64,000 nucleotides of DNA, taken from NCBI GenBank assembly GCA_008638375.1, contig VIRR01000512.1, forward strand, positions 90,001-154,000, read 5' to 3'. A model generated the notes under the pieces. That model was given only the letters and a program-made list of their open reading frames with translations, ran no database searches and was not told the DNA's origin. The translations under genes and the position numbers were made by a program. Position 1 is the stretch's first letter. The number at the start of each line of letters is the position of its first letter. This DNA comes from Nyssa sinensis (Eukaryota > Streptophyta > Magnoliopsida > Cornales > Nyssaceae). Shown piece after piece: positions 36,121-49,113 of this stretch.

Positions 36121-38404
36121 GTTGAAATCTAAATTTATACATGTGTATACATATACGTGGGGTGGTGGAAGGAGATCAGAAACTGAAGGAGAAAAGATGA
36201 GGAAAAAGAAGGAGAAAAGGGGGAGAAAGGCAAGCTGGACAGAAGGTAAGTTCTCCAAAAAAATTTCTATAGTTTCAATTTTTGGGTTTTTTATAAACTT
36301 GCATGAAGCTTAAAAATATTTGTATAGTTAGATTCTATGAGAAAAATGGAACATGTAGGAAAAAAATCGCGAGTGAAACAATGAAGAAATGAAAGAGAAA
36401 AATGAATTTATTGGAAAGATGTAAATTTGGAAAGTTTGATTTTCAATGGGTTTTAATGGCTTAAAATGTTATCAAAGGGTCCTAGAATGTGTTTTAGGGT
36501 GTTTAGAACTGAAAAGAGCTTTTAAAATGATGAACAAATGAAGAAACAAATTAGAAAAATTCTTGGAATTTTGCAGTCCAATCATCGACGCCAGAGAAGG
36601 TGACCGGAATTTCACAGTAACGGTCGTCGAAAAAATGAGAAAGAAGGAAGGGTCCTGTCGGGTCAGGCTGACCGGGTAAGGCCTCGGGTCGGCTCGAGTC
36701 AGTACCCGCCCAGGCGCAGTGAGGGTTAGTCCCCCATGGCGCCATTTGACCCTTGCCACTATGCTTTTCAAGAAATGGTTTTATAAAATAGAAAGGAAGG
36801 CAGCGGAGGGGAATCGAACCCCAGACCGCATAGGAGTGAGAGCCTTATGGCTCTGAATCCCCCACTGTGCCACTAAAACACGTGTGACAGAATACTAAAT
36901 TAATATATATATATATAATAGTATTAGTTAATAAGTTTGTTTAATTAAATTATTTATTAATTTAAATACCGATGTTCAAATTAGTTAAGTGAATAGTATA
37001 AATTTACTATTTTGGACCTTCTAGATCCAATGGTGAGGTCCGTTATACGAGATGGAGTCCCAAAAATAAAACACCCATAAAAGTGTCAATTGACCAAAAT
37101 GCCCCTAAGTTAAATATGAGTCAAACGAACCCCGATTAAAATAAATGAATAGTGAATCTTTATTTTTTCAAGCATTCCGGACTCAACGATGAAGTCCAAT
37201 TTGAGAAAATAGGTCCCAAAAAATAAAGACTTGTAAAAGTACAAAATGACCATTATGCCCTTATTAGTATAGAAGTTTAAATTGGAAACCGTAAAAGCTT
37301 AAACCGACTTTCTTTGACATCCCGGACTCAATAGTAGAGTCCATTTTAGCAAATGAGATACTTATAGCAATAAGATATAAAATTTGATGAATATCATTAA
37401 ACTAAGATGTGTTTACTGATGAAATAGGGACTTCAAAGGGAAAGAACAAAGTAACTGAATACTGAAATATAATGGACGATTAAGAGGTAAGTAAATCTTG
37501 GATCTCTATTATGCGGTATTTCTTAGCCATGTTAATATTATTCTTAATGTTGCCTAATTGCACTCTTATACCTATTTAACCTTATTGTATTGATACCACA
37601 AACTGATGATTGTTCTACTTTATAAGAATTAATAGAATTGCTATGTGGACGTGATGTTTACAATCGAATACTTGTTCTATGATGTGAGAATTATTGAGGA
37701 CTGAATTACTATATGAACTTGATGTTTACGATCAGATACTTGTTCTATATTGAGGCAAATATTGAGGATTAAATTATTGTACCTAGATCATAATTGTTAG
37801 TACACCTTGTACCATGTCTTGAAAGATAGCTTGTTATGTTCTTATTGTAAGTAAAGTCTAGAAAGATAGATTGTTATGTTCTTACTGTAAATAAAGTCTT
37901 AAAGGATAGATTGTGATGTTATTACTATAAGTAAAACTCAATCTCTTACATGTGGAATTCTAAGCCATGGTTATTCCTTCTACTGTCAAAAGTTTAAGCC
38001 ATGGTTATTCCTTCTACTGTCAAAAGTTGTACTCTTATACGTGTTCGATGCTTATTGTTTCCACATGTGATACTTGTTCTATCTTGTGGACATTATTGAC
38101 TGTTATATTGACATTATTGACTGTTATATTCGTGATTGATTGTATTCTTAAAAGGCCAACAGATATGTTCTCACTATTGAGAAAAATGATATTCCACATA
38201 TATATACACTCTTTGTGGAATAAGGATAGTCATGATATGTTATGAGTACCCGAAGTTGTGCTCGGTCACAACATCCATCCGATGATTTTACTGTATGGGT
38301 TGGTTACTGATATGCAACTAGGCCTATGAGTCAAACATGTGATAGTGTCCATGAATGGACGCATGGCGTTGTATACACAAAGGAAAGGAAAAGGATATGT
38401 TAGG
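35541..38404 (+). mobile_element. LTR G, part 1
   Basis: It starts TGTAACACCCCAACCC directly after a polypurine tract; a second TGTAACACCC lies at 35631. It holds AT, GA and GT microsatellites (35860-36115), an antisense tRNA-like module and a CACGTG box at 36879. Hairpin modules lie near 37020-37330 and the TATA-like motif at 37374-37393. The donor GAG|GTAAGTAAATC is at 37487. Small tandem repeats follow (34 bp twice at 37962-38029). It is cut at 38404 by C and resumes at 60671; net length is about 3.5 kb. It is not the same subfamily as A. Confidence 0.8.
36805..36875 (-). other. tRNA-like A/B-box module, antisense in G
   Basis: This is the best copy: on minus TGGCACAGTGG (36862-36872) is a perfect A box and GGTTCGATTCC (36810-36820) a perfect B box, 41 nt apart. 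A short GAGCC/GGCTC stem lies between. I could not assemble a full cloverleaf, so it is not called as a tRNA gene. A tRNA-derived SINE remnant is the leading explanation. Confidence 0.55.
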
Positions 38405-38569
38405 TGTCATGACCCGAGACCTACCTTATACGGATCTCGTGTCACACACCCGATCCAACACTGCTGTCGAACCAAGGGTCTCAACTTGCTACACAATCAG
38501 TGCTACTAACATGTGACAACTAAATAGCAGAAGACTTAAACAAATAAATAAATAAAAGCTACATATGAG

Positions 38570-38600
<31 letters not shown>

Positions 38601-41600
38601 TCTTAAAATGCGGAATACAATATTTCTAATTGTTCATCCCCAAGACGTAGATAACATGGGAGAGCTACAAGACTATTTATACTAAGTATTATACTTGCAA
38701 CTTCAAAAGTAATGCCCACCTTGAGCTATCAGACTTTATCGTTTGTTCTCAATATCTGGCTTACAAAATGTTGTCTAGTATCTGTAAGTTATAAAAACTC
38801 AGTAAGTAGTCCTTTGCTCTACCATGTGTACAAGTGTATAAAAAGAAATGCTAGCCAATCAATGAATATATAACTCAATATCAGATGATAGAAGTCAAAT
38901 GATAAGGAAATGAATCTGCTATGCTAACAATGTCATACAACTACAGTCATGAGCTATATCTAGTATGAAATGTAAGCACTCAACTAAAAAGCTGTAAAGT
39001 CGCACGATCATTCATAATACTGTAACATGATCAAGCTATGAAATCAACAATAAAGGATAGTGATATCAAAACTGAGAGATACACTAGTGGGGCCCAGAAA
39101 TCCCTATGAGCTCGTATTCAAGTACAAACTAAGCTATATGAGTACTACTCTGTATACAATGTGACCCTGTGTCCCATGCCTCTCATAGTAACGTAGCTAG
39201 TGTTCCCATGGAACCTTGACCCGTAAGTCGTAATAAGCATCAGATGGAGATGTGACTGAGCACAAATCTGACACTAATAATATATCGAGATCATGCTATC
39301 TTCCACGAAGAGTATAGTAGAATCATAACTAGATCTAGGCAATCTGACATAACGATAGTTTTCAAGGCTATGGTTACTAGGCTACGGCCCTAAGTACAAG
39401 TGTACAAAAAGGAATCCCTGCACAAGGGTATAATCATGATCGAGATATATTTAGAAATCAATAACTGCATCGCACATGATAGGGCAATATCAATGTGGCT
39501 AAATAAACACTGGTATATATAGAATACAAATAGCAATATGTACAAAAACTATTGACACGGCTAGAAAGTAACACATGCAGAGATCAAATTTTACTTAACT
39601 CTCTCTGTATCGGTCTAGAAGGTTAAGCTGCCTTCTCATTTTCTCTTGGCGTTCCTATGATTCATAAAACGCATCTCAGTCTATATGTCTATATAACTAA
39701 TGTTATTCATCAAATTTTATGTCTCTTTACTTTTTGTATCTCTTTTACTTAAATAGACTCTACTATTGAATCTGGAATGTCGAACAAAGTTGATTTAGGC
39801 TTTCGCAGAATTTAATTCGAACTTCTGTACCTAAAAAGGGTAAAACGATCATTTTGCACTTTTACGAGTTCTTACTTCTCGGGACCTCTTTTTAGCCTTA
39901 AATCTTCCACTTCCCTACTAGAACGCAACTGAACTAAAGCTTATAGGTACATTTTCACTTTACTATTTATTTTTGTTTCTTACATTCTATTTTATGAATA
40001 GAACTACTTTATAAACTGTAAATTATAAATTTTTACCCCATAAACGTAACAGTAAATTAAAACTGGTGTTCAATGAAATGGAGAAATGGACAAAAAGATC
40101 ATACCACTAAACAACAACTTGGATTCAAGACAAATCCACTTACTCCACTAGCTATTTCACACATCTCCCCAAATCAGGTGGCTTCGAAATCAAATCCACC
40201 AATTCAAATACAAATTCAGACCGATGTTGTGCCATATCTCCTCCTGCCTCATTCTCAGAAATCAAAACACCCACCAGCAGTTTCTCCCACAGTAAGAAAT
40301 TCTCAAAACTCAAATGACTACTTGTTCCAAAATCAAAGAACTATTATTGTTGCTGACACTAGAGCTCTGCTGATTAGCATCTTCAATATCTCAAAAAAAC
40401 TGCAGCATTCTACTTTCAAAACTATTACATGACATCCCACAGTGGTGGCTAAACCCCCACTGCCTGTAGCAACTACAGCCATGGCTACAACTGTTGCTGC
40501 CATGAACTGCTAAATTCCCCTTGCAGTGAACTACTTCCAACAAAAACCTTCCTCAATCCTTCACTAGACTTGATCCCCCCCCTCAGTCAAGAAACCTTCA
40601 TATCCCAAGTTGTTCTCTATATCGTGCCTGACCCAAATGGTAAGGGATTGCCTCCAATTTCCATCACCCAACCTCAGTTGGGCCACTACCGCTACGCTGT
40701 CTCACTCCCCATTGCTGGAACACTGCAGTTGCTACTCTTCCTCTGCACTTCCATCTATGGCAGTCACTTCCTCTGCCATCAACGGTTGCTGCTCCAGCGA
40801 CTACACCTACATGTGTTCCCATTTTGCCCAATTTATTACAATAGTACAATACCCATGGTTTAACTTCGCAGTACCTTAACTGAACCCCCCTTGCAGCTGC
40901 TGCCTACAACTGCCTCCCCCTTAATTTATCGTAGTAACCCAATTAGCTCTTCCCACAGCAGCTCCTGCTACACCAATTTCTTTCTCTCTCTATCGGCTGC
41001 TCTCTCTTCCCTCTCTCTTTTCTCAATTTTTCTCCTACTATAACGCTACTCCTGCACTGCCACACACACACACATGTATTTATATACATATTTGACTCCT
41101 GCACTGTCCTGGTCCACTCTTACGACACCCCCCTTATTCTCTCTTACTCTCTTTTTCAATAGTTTCGGCTGCAACCTTAAGCCCCTTTGTTTGACTTTCC
41201 TTTTCTACTTTTTCTTTCTGTTTTCTTATCTTTTTCTATTTTCTTTTCTTTCCTTTGATATTTGTATTTATATATTATATAAAGTATCTTACATTCATTA
41301 CACACACACACACACACTTTTCTCATTACTACCGACACTTTTGCCAGCACACACACTGGTTGCACACTGCTTTTTTTTTTCTTTTCCTTTTTTGTTTTTT
41401 CTTTTCCCTTTCTTTGCATGCATTATTAATATATATATATATATATATATTATACTGCATGTATTTATATATTTCCATATTGTTGTGTTTTATATATATA
41501 TATATATATATATTTAGATATACACTTATTTATACACACACATGTATACACACACTAATACACATACGTATATACATTATATCATTATTATTCTTTTACA

Positions 41601-42252
41601 TTTCCAGATATTATTTTACATATATATATATATATATATCATTATATATATATATATATCCTTGTATGTACAATTGCACACTGTACATGTATTTCGAGAC
41701 ATATACCGATATATGGGCAAAATCTTCTGTACTACCCAATTTTACCGTACGGTACTCCTGGGTACTCGGGATTGCTTGTAACTACTTCTCGTATATTTAA
41801 ATATCGTATTTTACTCTTATTTGTGATTCTCGCTATTCATCTCAAACTGCGTGCCTAGTCTGTACATAACTTACGATGATAACTCAAGTTTCCTTTGGTA
41901 TTATATTTATCGGTTCGATCTGTTCGTACTTGCCTTGTCCTAATCTCATGATTCTTTGAGATCATGACTTTTATTATTTACCTCGGTATTCATACCCATT
42001 TATGGTATACTAAGTACCATGATAATTCGGTACATTTTGGGGTTTACTATTATCGGTCTAAATTGGTCCCGATTTACTTTTGGTACTATGTTCATTGCTT
42101 GGTCAAATCTCGGTATTATTATTTAACTTTTTTAGGATATAAATGAGATTATTCTATTTTATTCGGAACTCATGTTCGGTTATAACTAATATTACACTAC
42201 TCGACCCGGTCTACCTCGATTTACGTGTCATAATCTAGGTCAGGGTGTTACA
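38405..42252 (-). mobile_element. 3' LTR of C (3,848 bp)
   Basis: Plus-strand ends are TGTCATGACCCG and CAGGGTGTTACA. In sense it has an AT/CT-rich U3 (41070-41660), a GC-richer segment (40073-41050) paired with 58500-59430 of the other LTR, and a TATA-like motif at 39704-39723. The donor site is damaged (TTAAGT in place of GTAAGT near 39609) and a weak acceptor AACTTACAG lies near 38782. The long plus-strand ORFs here are antisense, low-complexity translations duplicated in both LTRs; I do not call them genes. Confidence 0.92.
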
Positions 42253-42272
42253 TTCTATTCCCCTTAAATTGA
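42253..42272 (-). other. Polypurine tract of C
   Basis: In sense, TCAATTTAAGGGGAATAGAA ends exactly at the LTR start TGTAACACCC. It matches the tracts at 35520-35540 and 61361-61377. Confidence 0.85.
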
Positions 42273-43825
42273 GTTTTGTCTGCAAAACTCGAACACTCAT
42301 AATCTAGAAAATTCTATTCTCATTTTCATCAATCTTTTGGATATACACTATTCTACTTGAATCTCGTTCTGTAATTACTACTTAGTCATATACTCTGTTC
42401 TCTTTTATATTGTTTTATATTTTTGTATGAATTCTAACACTGATTTTAGGTATTTTGTATCTTGTATTACATTCTGTTCTCTATCACACATTGCATTTTT
42501 CTTTAATCATTATTTAACTAACTCCTTTCTTTTAATAATACTAGGAGTTCTTATATACTTTGTCCCTTTTCTGGGTCATATAATCACATGGTTTATTTTA
42601 TCTGGGACTTATTACAATGATTTAAGCTTCTCTAAAATCAATACAGTTCATAATTCCTTTACTGTTCACTGACCTTTACTTTCTTCTATACTTGTAAGCA
42701 TTCTTGTAGTAGGTTCTACGATTCCATATATCATTTTATTTCATGCCTCTCTCTAAATGATTTACTACACTTCCAGTCTTTTTGCTATTATTTAGATTAC
42801 ACTAATCCCTAAAAGTTATTTATCACTTACTTTCCTTTAGTTTGACAAAGTACTATCCTTTATTCATGTCAAATCTACTACTCGGATCATTCCTAAGATT
42901 TATCAAATCTTTTCTAACACTTAATCATCATATACCAACCTCTTGTCAAAATCATCTCATTTCAAAATATCAAGTTCTAACAGTCTCGCTCGCTTAGTAA
43001 CTGTCTTCTAAACTCTACTCATCTTTTACCTTATCAAGATCTATCTATAACTTACTAAAGACTTTTCACATTTATGGTACGTCATCAATTTATTACTCAA
43101 TCAATAAGGTTTATCAACTCCCCTGTACTTACCCATTTAAGTTTCCTTCAGACTTATCTCTCTTATCTTGATTCACTACTACATCTATTGCCTTTCAATG
43201 TATAAATATTCTACTTAGATGTCACCCATCACGAATACTGCCTTTCAAGGTGTTACTACTTTGTCTAGATGTCACTATTAATTATACTACCCTTCCATGG
43301 TATTACCATTCCATTTTAGATATTACTGTCAACTCAGCGCTTTTCAAACTAACACACTTCCCAACTTTGTGTTACCTTCTATCTTTCAATGCAACTATTA
43401 TCTTTCAATGCAAACTACTATCTTTTAATACGAACTAAGCATTTTCCTTGTTCATTATGGAACGTAATCTGACTCTCACTAATTCTCACAATATAGAACA
43501 ATCATCTAATTATAAACATCAAGTTCATAGTCTAGATACAATAATTCAATTCTCAACAATCCCCTCAATAGAAAATAATCATCAAACTGTAACTCAATAG
43601 ATATCAATTGCGTGCTTCCATAAAATAAAAAAATCATCAAGGACTACAAACTTCTATATCACTATGATTCCTTCTAAGTTTTCTTTAAGCATAACTACTA
43701 TCTCCCATTCAAACCTCGTTTATCTGTCTATATCATTTATCGAAACCTCCTTCAGTATTTTCAGTGTCAAATCTCAAGAATTCGCATCAGTTACCTTTAC
43801 ATATACTACTATTCTTAAGGATCAC
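42253..43825 (-). other. Internal region of C, 3' part
   Basis: AT-rich and non-coding in all frames. In sense the end shares GAGTTTTGCAGACAAAACTC with the internal ends at 35506 and 61339. A segment at 43480-43660 resembles the 56-bp minisatellite region of LTR D (14640-14740), including AATTCAATTCTCAA. Interrupted at 43825 by N3. Confidence 0.75.
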
Positions 43826-44259
43826 TGTCACGACCCGAAACCCACCCTAAGCGGATTACCGGATCGCGATCGCCGCCCTGAGACCCGAGGGCCCCGAGAC
43901 AAGGCTCGCATATGCAGCGGTATCGAATAGATGTGCAACATACGTTTTGCGGAAGCGTGAAAAACTTTTTCTTTTCTTTTATCATTTTTAAATTATGCAC
44001 ATCCGTTCGGTACTGCCGCTCCATACATAGCATACATGGTTACACATTCAGAGTATAACTAAAAACTTAAAGACTTCATACATTCATACCATACATAACC
44101 GATTTGCCCAGAGGGCTTATTACATTACCTTACTATGTCTACTAATATAAAAGTACTATTAGAGTTTACAGACTTATCAAAAGAGACTAATTAACCATGT
44201 CCTCCCAAAATCAGCAGACTTGTCATCATCGTCCTTAAATCCAAACTGCTGCTAATTAC

Positions 44260-45381
44260 CTGAAAGGGGGGGTCCGAACAAAGTCCGGGTAAGCTAATCT
44301 AAGCTTGTGAGCAATTCCAGCATTCGTCATGGGGTTTTCAATTAGCAGTGGTTTAGTACATAAGAGTTTGTAAAATAATCACCGCCAATTGTTCGTATAC
44401 TTTGAATACAGAATATATGTATTCCTTAAATCATGTAGCTTTGAAACATTAAAAGTATTCAAGCTAAACTCATACTTTGTCAATAGAGTATATAACTCAA
44501 AACATATTGCATTTCGTAAAACAATAGCTTTGAAACATTTAAAGTATTCAAGCTATACTTATACTTCGTCAAATAGAGTATATAACTCAAAACATTTTGC
44601 ATTTCGTAAAACAATAGCTTTGAAACATTTAAAGTATTCAAGCTATACTTATACTTCGTCAAATAGAGTATATAACTCAAAACATTTTGCATTTCGTAAG
44701 ACAATAGCTTTGAAACATTTGAAGTATTCAAGCTATACTTATACATGTGAACTTTTAAAACATATTTCATATCATATATTTCTTAAATAGAGTATATAAA
44801 ACTCAACATATGCATATTGAAAATGAGAGTAAAAACTTGCTTCCATTTTCAAACCATTTATCATCTTATCACTTCCATTAGTGGAATCCGTTTCGAACCG
44901 GACTCCCATATTACTTATCAATAGAGATATCTCATGCCTGGGGGATTAGATCCTGCTACCTGGCATTTTACAGGGCATTTGGGTTCCGTACAACCCAAAA
45001 TCCTGCCTATTTTACAGGGCAACTGAAAACTCAGAATCCTGTCTAAGTGCTTATGCACCATTCATCTTATAAAACATTTATCATGTGACTTGTCTCATAA
45101 ATACTTTTCATAAATTCGTAATAAACATTCGTATACTTGAAATAAGCAAATTCAGGATATTTAACAATAATTGCATTTTAACTAGACATGCTAAAAAGTA
45201 TTTGAAGGAAAACTGTTATAGAAACCAATCACTAAGCATGTCGCAATGAGTTATAAAATAGAACAATTTAAAACTACATGTAAATACTGAATTTGAAATT
45301 TCAAATGCTTCATATCTTTAAACTTAAAACCTTGTCAAATTCATGGAGTTAAATCTCCAATTCAAACACAGGGTTACTCAC
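44260..45381 (-). other. Predicted LTR intron in N3 (1,122 nt)
   Basis: The donor CCAAG|GTGAGTAACCC is at 45381. The acceptor CCCCCCCTTTCAG|GTAATTAG ends at 44260, with AAGCTTAGATTAGCTT upstream. It is almost the same as N1 but longer by the 90-bp array. Prediction only. Confidence 0.5.
44434..44760. repeat. 90-bp tandem repeat in N3
   Basis: Nearly four units have an exact 90-bp period (for example ACAATAGCTTTGAAACATTT at 44521, 44611 and 44701). N1 has one unit at the same place (about 3006). Because 90 is a multiple of 3, the array creates a repetitive ORF on both strands; it is not a gene. Confidence 0.95.
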
Positions 45382-46600
45382 CTTGGTTCTTTAGGGTTAG
45401 TGCTAAAAATGCGCTTTCCCACTTTCCTGGTAGTTCCTAAGAACAATTCATAAACATCTCATCAACTTCACATTCATTGTAATATCATCATGATATTCCT
45501 TAACTTATGCTTAAATCGTATTAGATCCTAAAACGATTTCGTAATTTCGCATATACTTAATGTAACTCGTATTCTTAACCTATGACACAATTTAATGTGT
45601 TAGAAATTGAATCTACTTCAATTTATACTCTTCTGGGAGTTCCATTAACTTTAATTTAAAGTTATTTATTTGACGTGTTTACGTGTCGTGTCTTTTCGTA
45701 TTTCGTTTCTTGTACTTGCCTTAGTAATAGTACTTTGGCATCATTTCAATTCATAGTCATCTAACAGATGCTATTCATCAAATTTTATGTCTTTTTATTT
45801 TAGACATTTATTTAGGTCGAATAGATTCTACCATTGAGTCCAGAGTGTCGAAGAAAGTCGGTTTAGGCTTTCGTAACATTTAATTCGGACTGTTATATGA
45901 AAAAGGACAAAATGGTCATTTTATCGTTTTACGTGTCATATCTTTCCGTACTTCGTTTCGTAATTTGGACTCCATTTTTGAGTCCGGGATGTCAAAGAAA
46001 GTCAATTTAGACCTTCTCTGATTTCATTTTAGCTTTAGGGGTACCAGGGGTATTTTGGTCATTTTACCCCTTTACGTGTCTTTATTTTTCGGGACCCCGT
46101 CTCGTGTCGTGGACCTCACCATTGGACTCAGAAGGTCCAAGATAGTAAGAATACACTAATAACTTGTTAATTTTTGGTCAAGGGGTATTTTGGTCATTTA
46201 CCCCTTACGTGTGTTTATTTTTCGGGCTCCGTCTCGTAAAACGGACCCTACCATTGATCTCAGAATGTCCAAAATAGTAAAAATATACTATTCATATGCT
46301 TAATTTGGACTTCGTTTACTCTATTTATGACCCAAGGGCAAAATAGTCATTTTACTTTATTTATTAAATAATTAAATTAATTATTTAATTATTTTTCCAG
46401 GGGTCTAAATGCATAAAACTTCCATAAATTGGGCAACAGTAGGATTGTCCAGAAGTTCTGGGGTCAATCCGCAATTATAGAAAGTATTGGTTTTATTTTA
46501 TTTTATATAACTTGAAAACCAAAGGGTTCGGTCTCAAACCAAGTGAACCAGTCCGGTCCAGTCATAAACCAACCGGTTATCCGGTTTATTTACATGTGGC

Positions 46601-46619
46601 TGACGTCATGATGACGTCA
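46601..46619 (-). promoter_or_regulatory. Paired TGACGTCA boxes in N3
   Basis: Identical to the 19-mer in N1 (5054-5072): two bZIP-type palindromes 3 bp apart. A TATATAAAAT stretch lies about 100 bp downstream in sense. Confidence 0.6.
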
Positions 46620-48192
46620 GCCCTAAATCTCTTTTAAATTTAACCGACATTACAAAACGGTGGCGTTTCAATAAATCGGTGGCAAGCCCAGAGGCTGCCA
46701 CCTGTCCGAGTCAACTCAGCCCCATTTTAAAAACGAGTTGACTCGTCTTCATCTTCCCCACTCCACCGACTGAGAAACCCTAGTTTCAGTCTCCCTTTTT
46801 CTTCTATTTCGTGCATTTATACACAGCCATTCAATACTGTTTTGGTCCCAATTTAATCCCTAGACACAAACGAGTATATTGGCATTCATTTTGAGCTTAA
46901 AACTAATTTGTATGTTCGGTTTAAAGGCTTGATAATCCGAACCTGTAAGCTGCTCGTAAATGCTCATTTCTGAGCTAAAACCCTTGGGGTTTGATTCTTT
47001 GTGTTCCTTTTCTCATGGAGTTTCATTCCCCATTTAGAAAAATGGGTTTAAACGTCAGTTTGAGAGGTTGGGACTTTGGACCCGCACCTGCAACTCCATT
47101 TTTGGAAGGCTCTTGTTGGGATTTTTGATCGCGGCTAGGGTTTTTCATGACCCTCATGACTTCTTCTTGAAGTCTTGATAAGCCAAGACAAGTTTAAAGA
47201 AATTCGGTTCAGACCTGCCATGGGCAAGGTCTTCAATGGCTGTCGTTCTTGGGTTAGGTATTTTTGGGTGTTTTGAAGCTCAAAATCCATAGCTAAACAA
47301 GTCTAAATATGTTTTTCATGTCATATGTACAATATAAAAGCTTAAAAACAGATTATACATGGAGAGATTTTAGAGAGAGAAAAAAATGGAACTTGAGTTT
47401 TCTCACCTTCTTTCTCTCGGTTTCCTTCCTTTTTCTTGCTTTAATTCCTTCCTTAGCTTCTCAGTTCTTCTTCTTTTATTTTCTTTTGCAAGAAGGAAGC
47501 ATGGTTTGCATGCTTGGAATTTTATAGCAAGGTAGCCGACCTCTCTCTCTCTCTTCACTTTCTCTCTCTATCTCTACACGTTTGCAGCCCTCATTCTTGA
47601 CCTTATCATCCCATCTTACACTTCATTAATCCTGCTTTTTTCTCTATTCAGCTTTCTCTTCAATTTTTGCAAGATATTTCATATATATATACATATAATA
47701 TAATACACACACTTATATGTGAAGAAACACACACTAGCCGACACACACACACACACCTCTTCACACTTACTTTTAGATATTTTCACTTATATATATTTAA
47801 TTTAATCATATACATACATGCATACTTACATGCTTCTATATACATACATGCATACATGCTTATATATATATATAATAGTTTATTATATTTTATACTTTAT
47901 ACTTTATACAATGTATCTAGGTATATATATACATAATATATACACCTATACCAACTTGTCCACTTATACATGTCTTTATACACTTGATAGCATACACACA
48001 TAATACACATAATGTGTGTATATGTGTGTTCATGTAAAAATCAATTTTAATAATAAATTTTATTCTCATATAATAAATTAATTAATTATTTAATTAATTA
48101 ATCCTTTTTAATGTAAAATTTCTACATAATTTTAGTTGCTTCGTAAGGCGTGCCATATGACCCGGTATCCCGGGTCGGGATATTACAATCAC

Positions 48193-49113
48193 TATTCACT
48201 TGCTCATCTTAGTTGTTCAATAATCATTAACTTCCCTCATAACATATAGTCTATTTTCAACAACTAGTTAACCTTTAGTCTCTTAACTTGCTTTCATCTT
48301 CTAGCAATCACAAATCATGTAATTATTTTTAAATCATCAATGTCTTTCTCAGATCAACAAATAACTGTACACTTATGATCTGTATCTCATATATATGTAT
48401 ATCATCCATTACTAATGATTTTTTCCCAATGTATAACATTCCTTTCTAATGACTCTTTCAAGAGTCGCTATTCATTCTATCTTGTTTAGCAAGTAATCAT
48501 TTATATTTATAACAATATGTAGTTCATTCTAAATATTATAAATCTTTTGCATTTCAATCTGTTATTACTCTTTGAAGTTTATCAATCACTTAATCATTTA
48601 ACTGATCAATGTCTTTAAAATTCTATGAGTATTAGATCTACCAATAATTGTGTATCTATGTTACTGACTCTACTTGTTTCATGCATAACATATATCATCA
48701 ATGATTCTCTTTGTGGAATTTGAACAGTTAACATATAACCTAGAAGTTCTGTTTCTATGTTCAACTAGCAGTTCAATTTCTAAATTAATTTAGTAATGAA
48801 TGCGGAAAGCAAAATCAATACATAAAACTAGCACGTGGCTATGCCATAACTAACTAGAAAAATTTCTGCGACTACTGGTACAGTAACCTGATCATCTCCC
48901 AAAATTACTCGCTGTAAAAGATCAACGATCAAAATTTATATAATAGCCTATCTATCCCATTAGAATTTATCTACTGACTGACTTTACTTGGACATTTATA
49001 ATACTAGCACCTTGGTCTTATCTCCCATGAACCACTTATGATCTAGGCTATTCTGATACCTCTTTGATACTAGCTGAGCCTAATCATTTAAACCTAATGC
49101 TCTGATACCAAGC
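48193..49113 (-). other. Internal region of C, 5' part, with primer binding site
   Basis: In sense, TGGTATCAGAGC (49110-49099) is a perfect 12-nt plant initiator tRNA-Met primer site, 3 nt from the LTR end. The rest is AT-rich and non-coding, with no gag start recognised. Confidence 0.9.

Larger units (their letters stand above)
43826..48187 (-). mobile_element. Solo LTR N3 (4,362 bp), target duplication ATCAC
   Basis: Plus-strand ends are TGTCACGACCCG and GGGATATTACA, with ATCAC at 43821-43825 and 48188-48192. It is the closest relative of N1. In sense it has U3 microsatellites, the intact TGACGTCA pair (46601-46619), a possible TATATAAAAT near 46503, and four hairpin modules (46243, 46111, 45967, 45822). 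The TATA-like motif is at 45772-45791. A predicted intron with a 90-bp minisatellite follows. Unlike N1 it lacks the 94-codon ORF. Confidence 0.95.

Noticed and set aside
36805..36875. A possible tRNA gene on minus
   Set aside because: A and B boxes are present but I could not form the acceptor, D and anticodon arms of a cloverleaf. Reported only as a tRNA-like module.
40073..40880. GC-richer ORFs (119, 97 and 89 residues) in the C LTR
   Set aside because: Frames are not kept in the partner LTR (58519-59279), which has indels that shift them, and they run antisense to the element. No recognisable domain.
41074..41517. A 147-residue ORF with a 147-residue counterpart at 59485-59928
   Set aside because: The match exists because both lie in the two LTRs of element C. 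The translations are low-complexity (poly-Phe/Ser/Tyr from CT and AT microsatellites), antisense to the LTR, and show no protein-like conservation pattern.
44389..44790. A 133-residue repetitive ORF and its reverse-strand partner
   Set aside because: It is the translation of the 90-bp tandem repeat; 90 is divisible by 3, so all frames stay open together. Not a gene.
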